Assembly (NCBI RefSeq): GCF_014529945.1
Contig: NZ_JACVFB010000006.1
Span: 372,001 to 436,000, forward strand
Direction: 5' to 3'
DNA length: 64,000 nt
Source of the DNA: Chitinophaga varians
Lineage (GTDB): Bacteria > Bacteroidota > Bacteroidia > Chitinophagales > Chitinophagaceae
In this document: positions 18,195-27,213 of the stretch, in pieces
Numbering within the stretch: the stretch's first letter is position 1
Layout: each line of letters starts with the position of its first letter
Notes under the pieces: model-generated
Database searches by the model: none
Seen by the model: the letters and a program-made list of their open reading frames with translations, nothing else
Told to the model about the DNA's origin: nothing
Program-made: the position numbers and the translations under genes

Positions 18195-19745
18195 TCAGTG
18201 GACGCTCTTACCTGCCGATAAGGCACTGCCGTGAATAACGTGAAGCGCTGCCTTCAGATCAGGGTCGTTATGCGTAACAATATCTGCCGGCGTATAACGT
18301 ATTGTCTTGTCTGGTACTATTCCTTGCCCCTTCACCGGGTGTTTGAGTACAGACACCAGCCGCAATAAGGGAAAATCGATTTGTATGCCGCTGCGAGGCA
18401 ACGTTAAATGTTGAATGGTGCCGCCACTGCAACCTTCTGAACCGCCTCCGGTCTCCCTGCCGATGAATATGGCGTTGTGGCAGTTTTGTTTAATGGCTGC
18501 CGCCGTATGAGCGCCGGATGAGAAGGTAGCGCCGTCTGTTAGTATGAACAGGTTGCCGGTGTAATGATCGTTTGTTGCTATAGGGGTACTGCCCATTAAA
18601 TCGCCAAATACCGGCTGGAAGGCTACCAGATAATGTCCCTCTTTTTTAGTGCCGGTAGGTTGAAAGCTTTGCGAAAAGCTGCCGGATATCTCCGGGTCGA
18701 AATAGCGTTCCAATGTAGTTTTTGTGGGGTCCGGCACCCTTGCCCATACGTTGCCTATCATCTGAAAAGGCGCATCGGCGAGATAGGTCAATAATTTGGC
18801 GGCTATTCTGATGTCGCCGCCGGTATTGTGTCTCAGGTCAATGATGAGATTTCTGATTCCTTTCTCCTTTATTTCCCGGAAAACCTTCTGAAAGATGACC
18901 GTATCGCCATATTGATAGGTATGTACTTCAAAACAGGCAACAGCAGCGTTGGGAAGGTAACGCAGTGGCAGATATTCCGTTTTGGCTGATGTGGTCCACC
19001 CTTCATAATTGTCAATTTCTTTCATCGGTTCCGCCAGCGGCGTTTGGGCCGAAACGGTGTCGACGGTTACATTTTTTACGCTGCCGTCTTTTGTACGAAC
19101 GCGGATATGATAGGGAGGTGCCCATTTATAGTATTTATTACAGGCATCTTCAAATCCATCGTACTCGCTTAAAAACAATTCCTTGAAGGTGCGGTTGTTG
19201 CCATCCATGGCATATAAATCGCTGCCGTGTTGTATAATATCTGCTACAGGGACATCGTTTACCCATAACAGTTCATCACCGGTGTGGAGCGCTTTCTCCT
19301 GGTGATGGGTAACCCAGGCCCTGTTATCCTGTACTAAAACTTTGAATGGTAGATGAAATGTGTTATCGCCGGGGTATCGCTTATAGTGAGAAGAATGTTT
19401 GATTTGCGTATGTCCACATTTTAAGACGCTCACCAAAGGAGAGATAGCAGTCATAAACCCGTCCTCAGACATCGGCTGTTGGAGTGAGCTGGTAATGCGC
19501 CTGTACAGGCTGGTCATGCTGTCTTCCTGTGTGTACAGGCCGTACGCCGGATGCAGCGCTTTGAAAGCGGTGAATAAAAGAGAAAGGTCCTCTTTCATAT
19601 CTTTTGCAGACAGCAGCTGTCGGGTGGTATCACCGCCTGGCGTTTTCTCAGCCGGCTGTTTGTTTCCACTTTGATTGTTGCAGCTGGCCGATGCAGCACA
19701 TAACATGACGATAAAAAGTAGCGCTGTTGTCGTTTTTGTTTTCAT
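18195..19745 (-). CDS. S41 family peptidase, lipoprotein
   Basis: 516 residues with a lipoprotein-type signal (CAASASC, Cys22). The first half carries the N-terminal helical domain; the protease core holds LIIDLRHNTGGDIRIAAKLL and the nucleophile loop TDGATFSSGAHTAA (Ser about 410), followed by GRETGGGSEGCSGG. S41 (tail-specific/CtpA-like) enzymes use a Ser/Lys dyad and act in the periplasm. A classical PDZ domain is not obvious. It is separated from the upstream BtuG-like gene by a terminator, so it is likely a separate transcript. Confidence 0.88.
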   Translation of the reverse strand: MKTKTTTALLFIVMLCAASASCNNQSGNKQPAEKTPGGDTTRQLLSAKDMKEDLSLLFTAFKALHPAYGLYTQEDSMTSLYRRITSSLQQPMSEDGFMTAISPLVSVLKCGHTQIKHSSHYKRYPGDNTFHLPFKVLVQDNRAWVTHHQEKALHTGDELLWVNDVPVADIIQHGSDLYAMDGNNRTFKELFLSEYDGFEDACNKYYKWAPPYHIRVRTKDGSVKNVTVDTVSAQTPLAEPMKEIDNYEGWTTSAKTEYLPLRYLPNAAVACFEVHTYQYGDTVIFQKVFREIKEKGIRNLIIDLRHNTGGDIRIAAKLLTYLADAPFQMIGNVWARVPDPTKTTLERYFDPEISGSFSQSFQPTGTKKEGHYLVAFQPVFGDLMGSTPIATNDHYTGNLFILTDGATFSSGAHTAAAIKQNCHNAIFIGRETGGGSEGCSGGTIQHLTLPRSGIQIDFPLLRLVSVLKHPVKGQGIVPDKTIRYTPADIVTHNDPDLKAALHVIHGSALSAGKSVH

Positions 19746-19812
19746 GACTATCGGTATTCCTATGTTCGGTGGGATAGGATACCCTATAAAGATATCAAGT
19801 ATTTGTTTAATA

Positions 19813-19848
19813 AAAATAGGTTGTCTTACAGCTAAGACAACCTATTTT
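19813..19848 (-). terminator. terminator behind the BtuG-like gene
   Basis: A perfect 16-bp stem (19813-19828 with 19833-19848) closes a 4-base loop; on the minus strand its 3' arm ends in CTATTTTTAT. It separates the BtuG-like gene from the S41 peptidase gene. Confidence 0.8.
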
Positions 19849-19865
19849 ATCAGCACCTGATCAGG

Positions 19866-21221
19866 TTAGTGATAGGAATCGGTAAAGAAAATACCGGCGG
19901 GGAACTTCGTATAGTTTTTATAGTTAGCGCTCAGAATAGCTTTGTTGTTAAAGTTAAAGGCGCTGATGTTATTGATCAGATAATCTCTGCCATAGGCTTT
20001 GATGGTAGTCAGGTATACTTCACCTGTAACCGGATGCACAGCGATATTGTTATAGGCTATGTTAGCATTTTCCACCACTGTTTTGGCATCCACCATAAAC
20101 TCAGTTGAGCCGGTGCTGAAAACGTGGCGGTATATTTTGGTGCCGGCGCCGCTGAAATAAAGCGTATCACCTTTAGCAGTGATACCAGGTGTGGCGCCAA
20201 AACCAGCACTTACGCTACCGGCAACGATGTCGTTGGCTTTTATTAAAGAATAATCCCGGAAATTGATCTTGGAGATTTTAGCAGGCGCTCCGGTGGTGGA
20301 TACCCAGATATTGCCATCGCTGGCTTTTACCACGCCGCTGACAGATGCTTTCATATCCAAAGCATAGGTGAGCGTGTCCTTATTGGGTTCAATGACATAT
20401 ACTTTGCTGCCGGCCGCCGCAAATATTTTGTTGTTGGAGACGGCCATCGTCAGTTTGGCGGCAGACCTGGAGCCTTTGATAAAGGTGAGGGCTTTGGTCA
20501 CAGGATTAAATCGGTACAAGCCGTTGTTATCCCGGATGATGATATTTTCTTCGTTTAATACCCCTACGTGCGTAGGCCAGCTGAGTGTTGCCAGTTCATC
20601 GTTGTAAGCAACTTCTTTTTTAAGCGTTTCTGCATTGGCGACTATCAGCAGCCCGTCGTTGTTGAAAGAAGCACCCACCGCGTTTTTCTTTCCGTTTTGG
20701 GAGATGATATATACTTTGTTGCGATAGATGTATAAGTCCTGCGCTACATTTCCGAGCTCAGTACCATTCGCTTTAAAATAAGCGCTGTCGGTAACCACGC
20801 CTTTAGAGCTGATAAAAGTCAGCGAGCCATTTTCCGTTGTCATGTTCCCTTCGTTTAACACAAACGTGCCGTACTTATATTTGCCATATACGGTAACATT
20901 CGTCTGAGAAGAAGCTTTTTGGTTGTTAGTGGAAACGGTGACGGCGATGGTGTGTTCTCCTATATCAGTGGAAACAAATTTGAAGATGGAATCGTTAGCT
21001 GTGCTGCCTTTGCCGTTTACAGACCAGGTGAAGGTGCTGCCCTGAGGCGCTTTGGCTTTGAACACCAGGGTGTCTTCCTGTGCTACACCGTTTTGAGAAA
21101 GCACATTGATTATTTCTACAGTGGAAGACCCGGCTGGTATAGGCTCAGTGGAGTCTTTTTTGGAACAGGATACCAATGCGACGGCGACGAACGCCCCGAA
21201 TGCGAAAACGTTTTTTTTCAT
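19866..21221 (-). CDS. DUF5074 / BtuG-like surface lipoprotein
   Basis: 451 residues. Lipoprotein signal (VALVSC, Cys19), an Ig/PKD-like beta domain (about 33-115, TFTWSVNGKG, TDIGEHTIAVTVS) and a seven-bladed-propeller-like region with the DUF5074 opening FVLNEGNMTTENGSLTFIS, then repeated blades such as DGNIWVSTTG and YNNIAVHPVTGEVYLTTIKA. Proteins of this kind include BtuG, which binds cobalamin on the cell surface and hands it to the TonB receptor BtuB. A cobalamin riboswitch lies directly upstream, which strongly supports a role in vitamin B12 capture. No btuB gene is adjacent. Confidence 0.82.
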   Translation of the reverse strand: MKKNVFAFGAFVAVALVSCSKKDSTEPIPAGSSTVEIINVLSQNGVAQEDTLVFKAKAPQGSTFTWSVNGKGSTANDSIFKFVSTDIGEHTIAVTVSTNNQKASSQTNVTVYGKYKYGTFVLNEGNMTTENGSLTFISSKGVVTDSAYFKANGTELGNVAQDLYIYRNKVYIISQNGKKNAVGASFNNDGLLIVANAETLKKEVAYNDELATLSWPTHVGVLNEENIIIRDNNGLYRFNPVTKALTFIKGSRSAAKLTMAVSNNKIFAAAGSKVYVIEPNKDTLTYALDMKASVSGVVKASDGNIWVSTTGAPAKISKINFRDYSLIKANDIVAGSVSAGFGATPGITAKGDTLYFSGAGTKIYRHVFSTGSTEFMVDAKTVVENANIAYNNIAVHPVTGEVYLTTIKAYGRDYLINNISAFNFNNKAILSANYKNYTKFPAGIFFTDSYH

Positions 21222-21344
21222 AAAATTCTAATACTAAATGACTGGTCCGATAGCCTGCCGGATAACATACGAAAACAATAAGACGCCGAAATAATTTCAG
21301 TGCAAGTTGTATTCAAAGCTCTATCCTCGAAGCTTTAAAAATTA

Positions 21345-21530
21345 TCTGCAATGGCAGGTCTCCTGGCTTGTTCTCACTTCCGACGGCCTTCCCATTTTTA
21401 TTCACTAAAAACAGTGGCGAGTAGATGTCAGCGTGTTGTTACAGAACTTACAGTAGCGGGTCTGCTCAGGATTTACACCTGATTCCCTATTAATTTTAAC
21501 ATCGTGAAACCTATGTTAAAAACCAATCGC
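21345..21530 (-). promoter_or_regulatory. cobalamin riboswitch
   Basis: Read on the minus strand the region shows the hallmark elements in order: AGGGAATCAGGTGTAAATCC (from 21489), GAGCAGACCCGCTACTGTAA, the GCCACTG box (21418-21412), GGGAAGGC, and the B12 box GCCAGGAGACCTGCC (21367-21353). The downstream start codon is about 130 nt away. Adenosylcobalamin-type riboswitches usually reduce expression of uptake genes when the vitamin is plentiful; here the regulated gene is the BtuG-like lipoprotein. Confidence 0.93.
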
Positions 21531-21643
21531 GGCGCGAAAGTACAATAAATTATTGAAAAGAAATGAATATAATCACCAGTGCTGTTTGTATAGGAAACTA
21601 AAAGTTAATACTTTAGTGTTCCCTTTAAAAATAGAAAAGAACG

Positions 21644-22663
21644 ATGATTAACCCAACAACTAAAGTTTACAGGAAGCAGGTGGTGGAAGGCTTTTCAATC
21701 CCTGCGATTATCCATAACGGTAGTTATTTCTTTGTTGATATTGATGTGTATGCAGATGGCAGAGTGGACTGCTGGAATTTTGAGGATCTCGAACATTTTA
21801 AGAAAGATGTCAGCAGAGGCTGGGTAACGTTAAGTATTCCGGACAATAAGGAAATTTCCATTCATGGCCTGGGAAACTGGACGATCACGAACGGCTCCTG
21901 GTTGTTTAACGAGGAAAGCTTTATCGCGCATGTCTTAAACTTAATCAAAGCATTGAACCCTACAATGGAAAACATTTATCACTACCGTGAAAAAGTTGTC
22001 AAGGGTGTCAGGATAGGGGACAGCGCAAACGGCTCCATTTACAAGGAGCGGAAAAGCTCTCCCAATGATCTGTTCCCGGAAAAAATAAATGGCAGCAGTG
22101 TCCATCTGTTTTACAAAGTGGAGGATGAATATTATCTGACGCGGGTGGTTGTTTTCCCGGACAGTACCATTAGCCTGGACCGCTTGAAAGAGCCGGTAAA
22201 CATAACGCTGGCGGAGTTGGAGGAGCTTGTTAATAAAGGAATAATAGTTGCGGCGGTTCCTGCTGGTTCCAAAGTGAATATCCATGGTCTCGGCAGTTTT
22301 ACTATTCACAAAGAGCAATACTCCACAGATATTGAAGATAAATTACTGGAGATACAAGACCTTATCAGGGAATTAAGAGGAGAGCCTTCCCTCGTCGAGG
22401 TTTGCAGGGCAGCGTATCAGCAATACCTGAATGACCCGACAGTCGGGAATAAAGAACAACTGAAAATTAGTTACGAGGCGGTGCCCGATCATCATAAAAG
22501 ATATGTCGGAGATATGGACACCAAAGATACCGCCGTAAGAATGATCATTTATGGTGAACAGGAAATTGAGAACTGGTCGCACTATCGGGTAGCCAAAGCA
22601 ATGGGCGAGGAAAAATTACCCACTATTAAGGTGCCGAAGCCCAAAGATGAGCATGATGCATAA
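21644..22663 (+). CDS. hypothetical protein with an internally duplicated domain
   Basis: 339 residues, no signal peptide. Residues about 12-78 (FFVDIDVYADGRVDCWNFED to SIHGLGNWTI) and about 150-225 (LFYKVEDEYYLTRVVVFPDS to NIHGLGSFTI) are two copies of one domain, each ending in IHGLGxxTI. The C-terminal part is helical and charged. The first half resembles a family of uncharacterised Bacteroidota proteins (DUF7638-type, from memory). The last segment contains GDMDTKDTAVRMIIYGEQEI. It stands alone at the start of the A+T-richer accessory stretch and converges on the SRPBCC gene. Confidence 0.65.
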   Translation: MINPTTKVYRKQVVEGFSIPAIIHNGSYFFVDIDVYADGRVDCWNFEDLEHFKKDVSRGWVTLSIPDNKEISIHGLGNWTITNGSWLFNEESFIAHVLNLIKALNPTMENIYHYREKVVKGVRIGDSANGSIYKERKSSPNDLFPEKINGSSVHLFYKVEDEYYLTRVVVFPDSTISLDRLKEPVNITLAELEELVNKGIIVAAVPAGSKVNIHGLGSFTIHKEQYSTDIEDKLLEIQDLIRELRGEPSLVEVCRAAYQQYLNDPTVGNKEQLKISYEAVPDHHKRYVGDMDTKDTAVRMIIYGEQEIENWSHYRVAKAMGEEKLPTIKVPKPKDEHDA

Positions 22664-22666
22664 ACG

Positions 22667-23113
22667 CTAATTCCAGTTGTCAATTTTAACGTCAACAGGA
22701 GAGGGATTGCCTTTTCCTGTTTCTATCAGTGATTTCAGGCTCATCAGGAATATGGCCCATTTAGTACTGCAGTGATGCATGAACTCTACCGGCTCCTTCC
22801 AGTTCAGATGCTTAAATAGTACGATGATATAATCGCCATCCTGTTTCAACTCAAAACTAATGGTCGTGCCGATCCATTCTTCGTGTCCATCTATTACTTC
22901 CCATTCCACCTGTGTAGGGGCGTCGAGTTTTTTAACTTTTATGTCGAATCCTCCCGCATCAAACCGGAACTCGATGATATTGCCAGCCTGATCACCTGCT
23001 CCCTTTGTGTTGGTGGTCCACCAACCGGCGAGGCCGTCTTCTGTGGTAAGTGCGCGGTAAACGTCGTCGATAGCGGTAGTTTTGATGCCTACCCGGTGTA
23101 AGATGTTCGCCAT
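22667..23113 (-). CDS. SRPBCC / AHSA1-like protein
   Basis: 148 residues of the START/Bet v1-like AHSA1 family: HRVGIKTTAIDDVYRALTTE, GLAGWWTTNTKG, VEWEVIDGHEEWIGTTISF and the C-terminal helix WAIFLMSLKSLIETG. These are small cytosolic hydrophobic-pocket proteins, some stress-related, most of unknown ligand. ATG 23113 gives the usual family N-terminus (MANILHRVGI). Confidence 0.85.
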   Translation of the reverse strand: MANILHRVGIKTTAIDDVYRALTTEDGLAGWWTTNTKGAGDQAGNIIEFRFDAGGFDIKVKKLDAPTQVEWEVIDGHEEWIGTTISFELKQDGDYIIVLFKHLNWKEPVEFMHHCSTKWAIFLMSLKSLIETGKGNPSPVDVKIDNWN

Positions 23114-23225
23114 AGGAAAATGTTTTTTCAAAAGTAGTTGTTTATGTGAAATTCTATGGGAGGTGATATGGACAATGTGAGAAGGCGATGTGGACGCGTG
23201 GAGAGAAGCTGTGTAACAATCGCGG

Positions 23226-23561
23226 CTACACTTTTTCAGTTTTCTGATGTTGCATAGCCAGCTGCTTTACCACGCGAATGATCCCTTTTTTATCATCTTC
23301 GTACAACTCATGCAGTTGCTGCTGCGAAAGTATCCGGCAACCCCAGCCGTTTTAAAAGTAGCCTGATAAACCTACTCTACCATAAATTCCAATCACTGCA
23401 GTTCCGGTGATGTAACCATCTTCGACGGTGATTGCTGTGGAGAACCGGCGGAAGACCTCGTGCAGTAATGTTTCATCCAGAGGTTTAAAGGAGCGCAGAT
23501 CATAGTGGGCTACATGTAGCTCATAAGCTTCATAGGTATAAATGATGGGTACAGTAAGCAC
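23226..23561 (-). pseudogene. short broken frame with an in-frame stop
   Basis: A frame from a GTG at 23561 gives 69 residues (PIIYTYEAYELHVAHYDLRS early on), reaches TAA at 23354-23352, and then continues in the same frame for 41 more codons of coding-like sequence (NGWGCRILSQQQLHELYEDD, closing KTEKV-stop at 23228-23226). Either a nonsense mutation split one gene or two remnants have been joined. No ATG start exists and the family is not recognised. Confidence 0.4.
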
Positions 23562-23572
23562 TCGGGGTTTTG

Positions 23573-24309
23573 CTAAGTGAGGTCCAGGTCGATGTGGAAA
23601 TCATTTCCAATATCCCATACGCGGGATTGTTCAAGCGCAATTTCATTGCTGTCAAGGAACCGGTCAATTATGGGAATCAACGATTCGTTTTTTAGTCTTT
23701 GCCAATCCTCTTTTATTTTGTCGGTTGCTTCCATACCAAAGTAAAAATCAAATCGTTGTGTGCCATCCTGGTTTTTAATTCTCTGTTGAAGTATAGGCAG
23801 CAGTTTCTCATCATGAATGCCCTTAACAAATTCGCCCATAATGGATTTCCGGCTGTCAACCTCCAGCCGGTCAATTTCCACGATGTCTTTATCTCCGGCA
23901 TCCTGTCTGCAAATTCTATCCGCGATAAGCCGTGCAATGTTATCTGAATAAGATGAACCGGCAGATTCATTCAGGGTGAAATCATCATTCAATAATAAGA
24001 AGTCTGCCATATGAATAGAATAAAACTCCAGGTCTCTTTTATCATAATAAAAGGCTTCTGTCAAACTGTTTAATGGTCCGAAAATGCCATTATCAACCAA
24101 TCGTATATTTTTATCTTATCCATGCATACATCTCTTAGAGGTGATTTGTTATCTGCTAAAATTATCGGCTATCAGGTAATTATAGCAGAAACTGGTTTAA
24201 ATAGTATTTTTGTTTATATCGGGCCAAACCCTAACATCTTTCCGTGCGTTACTTCATGGGCATTGTCCATGACTATTATACCGGAAATGTTGTCACAAAT
24301 TTCTCTAAA
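23573..24309 (-). pseudogene. decayed gene with two frames and several stops
   Basis: The intact 3' part (23573 to about 24115) encodes KNIRLVDNGIFGPLNSLTEA, a helical charged middle and DIGNDFHIDLDLT-stop; it has no ATG, only a TTG at 24100. Upstream on the same strand a second frame continues with coding-like sequence: ILADNKSPLRDVCMDKIKIY immediately before it, and further up SGIIVMDNAHEVTHGKMLG, interrupted by TGA-TAG and a TAA. One frameshift near 24105 plus three stop codons therefore explains the region as one decayed gene. The 5' end runs into the start of the plus-strand epimerase-like gene. The family is unknown. Confidence 0.55.
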
Positions 24310-24320
24310 AATAAAGTAGT

Positions 24321-25241
24321 ATGCAAACGATATTGGGAGCCAATGGACAAATTGGGGAAGAACTAGCGAGAGAACTTAAAAGGAGTTTTACTTCAGATAT
24401 CAGAATTGTAAGCCGTAAGGCACAGAAGATAAATGATACGGATAGTGTTTTCCCGGCGGACCTGACCATCAAAGAGAATGCCGTTAAGGCAGTAGAAGGC
24501 AGTGATATCGCTTACTTTACTTTAGGACTTCCGATGAATTCAGATCTGTGGGAAGAACAATTTCTGCGTATTACCGCCAACGTGATAGAGGCCTGTAACG
24601 TCCATAGAACAAAATTGGTTTTCTTTGATAATACTTACATGTATCCGCAGGATGACCGAGCGCTTACAGAAACAACTCCTTTTGCTCCGGTGGGCAGAAA
24701 AGGCAGGGTAAGAAAAGCGATGGCCGACCTGGTACTGCAGGAAATGTCAGCTGGCAAAATTGAAGCAGCGATTTGCCGTGCGCCGGAATTTTATGGTCCG
24801 GCCAAAACGCAGAGCATCACGAATTCTCTGATTTTCGATAATATCAAAAACAAGAAAAAGCTAAAAGTACCCCTGCGAGACGATAAGTTAAGAAGCCTGA
24901 TCTGGACGCCTGATGCCAGCAAGGCAACTGCTTTGATCGGAAATACACCGGATGCCTACAACCAAACCTGGCATTTACCAGTTGATGATAACCGGTTAAC
25001 TTATAAACAGTTCATTGCATTGGCCTCTTCAATTTATAAGGAAGACCTGAAATACACCGTCATTCCGATGATTGGCTTTAAGATAGGTGCCCTTTTCAAT
25101 AAACAGGTAAAAGAACTGCAGGAGCTACTACCCCGATATCAGCACGATAATATATTTGATGATGCCAAATTTAGAAACCACTTTCCTGATTTTCGGATAA
25201 CGACTTACCGGGAGGGCATTGAACAAATAAAAAGTGAATAA
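24321..25241 (+). CDS. NAD-dependent epimerase/dehydratase-like SDR
   Basis: 306 residues of the atypical short-chain dehydrogenase/NmrA-like group. The nucleotide motif LGANGQIGEELARELK (5-20) opens a Rossmann fold; DIAYFTLGLP, KLVFFDNTYMYPQ and AAICRAPEFYGP follow the family order; the C-terminal half (YNQTWHLPVDDNRLTYKQF) is the substrate lobe. It probably modifies a nucleotide sugar or small carbonyl compound or works as a redox sensor; the substrate cannot be read. It is an intact gene between two stretches of gene debris. Confidence 0.82.
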   Translation: MQTILGANGQIGEELARELKRSFTSDIRIVSRKAQKINDTDSVFPADLTIKENAVKAVEGSDIAYFTLGLPMNSDLWEEQFLRITANVIEACNVHRTKLVFFDNTYMYPQDDRALTETTPFAPVGRKGRVRKAMADLVLQEMSAGKIEAAICRAPEFYGPAKTQSITNSLIFDNIKNKKKLKVPLRDDKLRSLIWTPDASKATALIGNTPDAYNQTWHLPVDDNRLTYKQFIALASSIYKEDLKYTVIPMIGFKIGALFNKQVKELQELLPRYQHDNIFDDAKFRNHFPDFRITTYREGIEQIKSE

Positions 25242-25325
25242 CAGCGTAGTATTGGTAACTACTATATGACGAAGATCTTATTGATAGTGACCAATGTAGA
25301 AACTTGTGCCAGCTGTGTACGCAGA

Positions 25326-25566
25326 TCATTTTTGCTTGTCAATCACTTCATTTTTAATATAGTTTCGAACTACTTCGTAGTTATCAATGGGTGCTCCGTC
25401 AAATGTATCGTCGTTAAAGTCATGATGAACCGTCCTGTCCCGGTAAACATTCCATTCGATTAGCGGGAAGTATTTAGGCGTCTCTGTAATCCAAAAATTA
25501 CCATATCCACCTGAATAGGCTCCTATAGGTTTAAAATAAGCATTGAATAATCGTCCGTCAACCGAC
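25326..25566 (-). pseudogene. 3' fragment of an unidentified gene
   Basis: Eighty codons with a strongly protein-like reading: SVDGRLFNAYFKPIGAYSGG, then WITETPKYFPLIEWNVYRD, ending EVIDKQK-stop (TGA at 25328-25326). There is no start codon; the 5' end runs into the HTH gene fragment at 25567, so the gene was cut there by recombination. The family is not recognised. Confidence 0.55.
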
Positions 25567-25650
25567 TGTACGGCTTTAGTTTGCCGTGTTTAATCCAGTC
25601 GTAAATAGTAGGCTTGGTAACCTGAAATAGCTGACAGACTTCTCCGATTA
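25567..25650 (+). repeat. direct repeat, left copy (HTH gene segment)
   Basis: An 84-base segment beginning TGTACGGCTTTAGTTTGCC, repeated in the same orientation at 27955-28038 with about nine mismatches. The two copies bracket the HExxH lipoprotein gene and its small secreted neighbour. Confidence 0.75.
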
Positions 25651-25660
25651 CTTTTTTCAC
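25567..25660 (-). pseudogene. fragment of an excisionase-type HTH gene
   Basis: The frame reads IGEVCQLFQVTKPTIYDWIK then HGKLKPY, the MerR/excisionase-type helix-turn-helix also found in the gene at 27878-28216. DNA at 25567-25650 matches 27955-28038 at about nine in ten positions in the same orientation. The fragment lacks both ends. Confidence 0.6.
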
Positions 25661-25795
25661 AAAAAAAACATATTATTACATAATAATAGTAAGCAACGCT
25701 TATCATGTAATTCATGTTTGTCCGGGAATCCTTTGCTATTATTCGATCAATTTCACAACAAGAATATAATCGTTAACCTATAATCTAAGCCCACT

Positions 25796-27175
25796 ATGTT
25801 AAATGTTCCCCACAGATGGCTATTATCTAACCTTATCTTGTTGTCCTTTCTTGTGGTATCCTGCTCGAAAGATAATAAAGAAGGTCGATCTTTCTTGGAC
25901 GATCAGCTTTTAACCGATGCCCGAAACTGGTACAGTGCTACATCAAAGGCTACAGGTGAATTGAACTGGGACAAGGCTAGGGCATTGACAGATACCAGTA
26001 TTTCCATACCGGCACCGTTCAAATATAAGTTGAGCAAAGGAGGCAAAAGCATTCGTAAAGTTGTAATAATTCGAACGAAATCGGGGTTTAAGGGATATCT
26101 TTTGGTGATCATCACCACCCCTCAATACGGCGCGCAAAATAAAACCTTTAAGCCAGCTGAATTTTCAGGAATTTCAGGCCGATACGACCTGAACATGAGG
26201 TTTCAGTATGGATACTATTACGAACAGGGTATCCCGAAATACAAGGCTGATTTTGAGTCATTCGCCAGCAGACAAGTGTATGATCTTACCGCCCAAACAG
26301 AACGGGTATGTAAATTCCTCCAAGACACCTATGTAGATGCAGATGGCGTATTTACTGTTTATGGATACTCATTATGTGAAGATGACGATCCAGTTGGTTC
26401 TGGTGGAGGTGTTACTCCGCCTTGGGAAGAAGGCATTGGTGGTGGCACTCCTGGTAACGGAGGCGGACATTCGGGGCCCCCTGAAGAACACGAGGAGCTG
26501 GATCCTCCTGGATCTGATCCACAACCAGAAAAGATCCAGGCTATCAAAAGCGAGCTCAAAAACTCTTGTCTTCAAGCAGCTTTTAGATCCACGTTAAATG
26601 TAAAATTATCGGGGTGGATGTTTGAGACCATTCAGGATATGTTTGGTGGTAAGTCAAACTACGATATTATATTTAGGGAAAAATCGGGAAGCGAGATGGC
26701 AGGAAAAATGGGAGAATATGACGTTGTGGATTCACATACAGGTTCCGGCATCGACGGTTCCAATGGTGGAGGGGTTTTGTATATCAATCTGAATGCAGAT
26801 CTATTGCCCAAAGCTTCGAAGGAGTTTATTGTCACAACACTTCTTCACGAATCGTTACACGCCATTATGAGAGTACAGGGAATGTCATTTTCAAGTCCAT
26901 TGGTAAATCAGCACGAGAAAATGGCATCAGCTTATACAGACAGAATCGCCGCAGCATTGAATGTAATTTTCCCGTCGATCTCGGCTAAAGACAGAAGTGA
27001 TCTGAGTTGGGCCGGCCTTCAGGAGACGTTACAATGGACTTCACAAACGTTAAGGGATAAAACGGCTGAACTGGCGAAAGATCCGGTAGCGTTAGCCAAT
27101 GGTGCAGCCGCGAGACTACAGAATATTGCTAATCATCAGGATGGAAATTCAGGGACTGCATCCGGTTGCAAGTGA
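25796..27175 (+). CDS. surface lipoprotein with a putative zincin (HExxH) domain
   Basis: 459 residues. Lipoprotein signal (LVVSC, Cys23), an N-terminal beta domain (about 60-190) ending at CEDDDP, a Gly/Pro-rich linker (about 200-245) and a C-terminal domain with TTLLHESLHAIMRVQG. HESLH (351-355) fits an HExxH zinc-binding site, and QHEKMASAYTDRI, 18 residues on, supplies His373 and Glu374 as possible third ligand and support residue. This suggests a surface metallopeptidase (inference). The overlapping downstream gene encodes a small secreted protein. The pair is A+T-richer than the core and lies between direct repeats of an HTH gene. Confidence 0.7.
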   Translation: MLNVPHRWLLSNLILLSFLVVSCSKDNKEGRSFLDDQLLTDARNWYSATSKATGELNWDKARALTDTSISIPAPFKYKLSKGGKSIRKVVIIRTKSGFKGYLLVIITTPQYGAQNKTFKPAEFSGISGRYDLNMRFQYGYYYEQGIPKYKADFESFASRQVYDLTAQTERVCKFLQDTYVDADGVFTVYGYSLCEDDDPVGSGGGVTPPWEEGIGGGTPGNGGGHSGPPEEHEELDPPGSDPQPEKIQAIKSELKNSCLQAAFRSTLNVKLSGWMFETIQDMFGGKSNYDIIFREKSGSEMAGKMGEYDVVDSHTGSGIDGSNGGGVLYINLNADLLPKASKEFIVTTLLHESLHAIMRVQGMSFSSPLVNQHEKMASAYTDRIAAALNVIFPSISAKDRSDLSWAGLQETLQWTSQTLRDKTAELAKDPVALANGAAARLQNIANHQDGNSGTASGCK

Positions 27176-27213
27176 CGGTACATTATTTCCCAGCCACCAA
27201 AATTTATTTAAAC

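Noticed and set aside
24122..24319. A 65-codon plus-strand frame before the epimerase-like gene
   Set aside because: The minus strand of the same bases reads as remnant of a decayed gene, so this frame is a shadow.
25266..25463. A 65-codon plus-strand frame
   Set aside because: It lies opposite the clear 3' gene fragment at 25326-25566 and has no protein-like features.
25796..27175. Neurotoxin-type light chain partner for the P47-like genes
   Set aside because: The HExxH lipoprotein is 8.6 kb away, in a different A+T-rich context, with a lipoprotein anchor and no similarity of layout to clostridial toxins.
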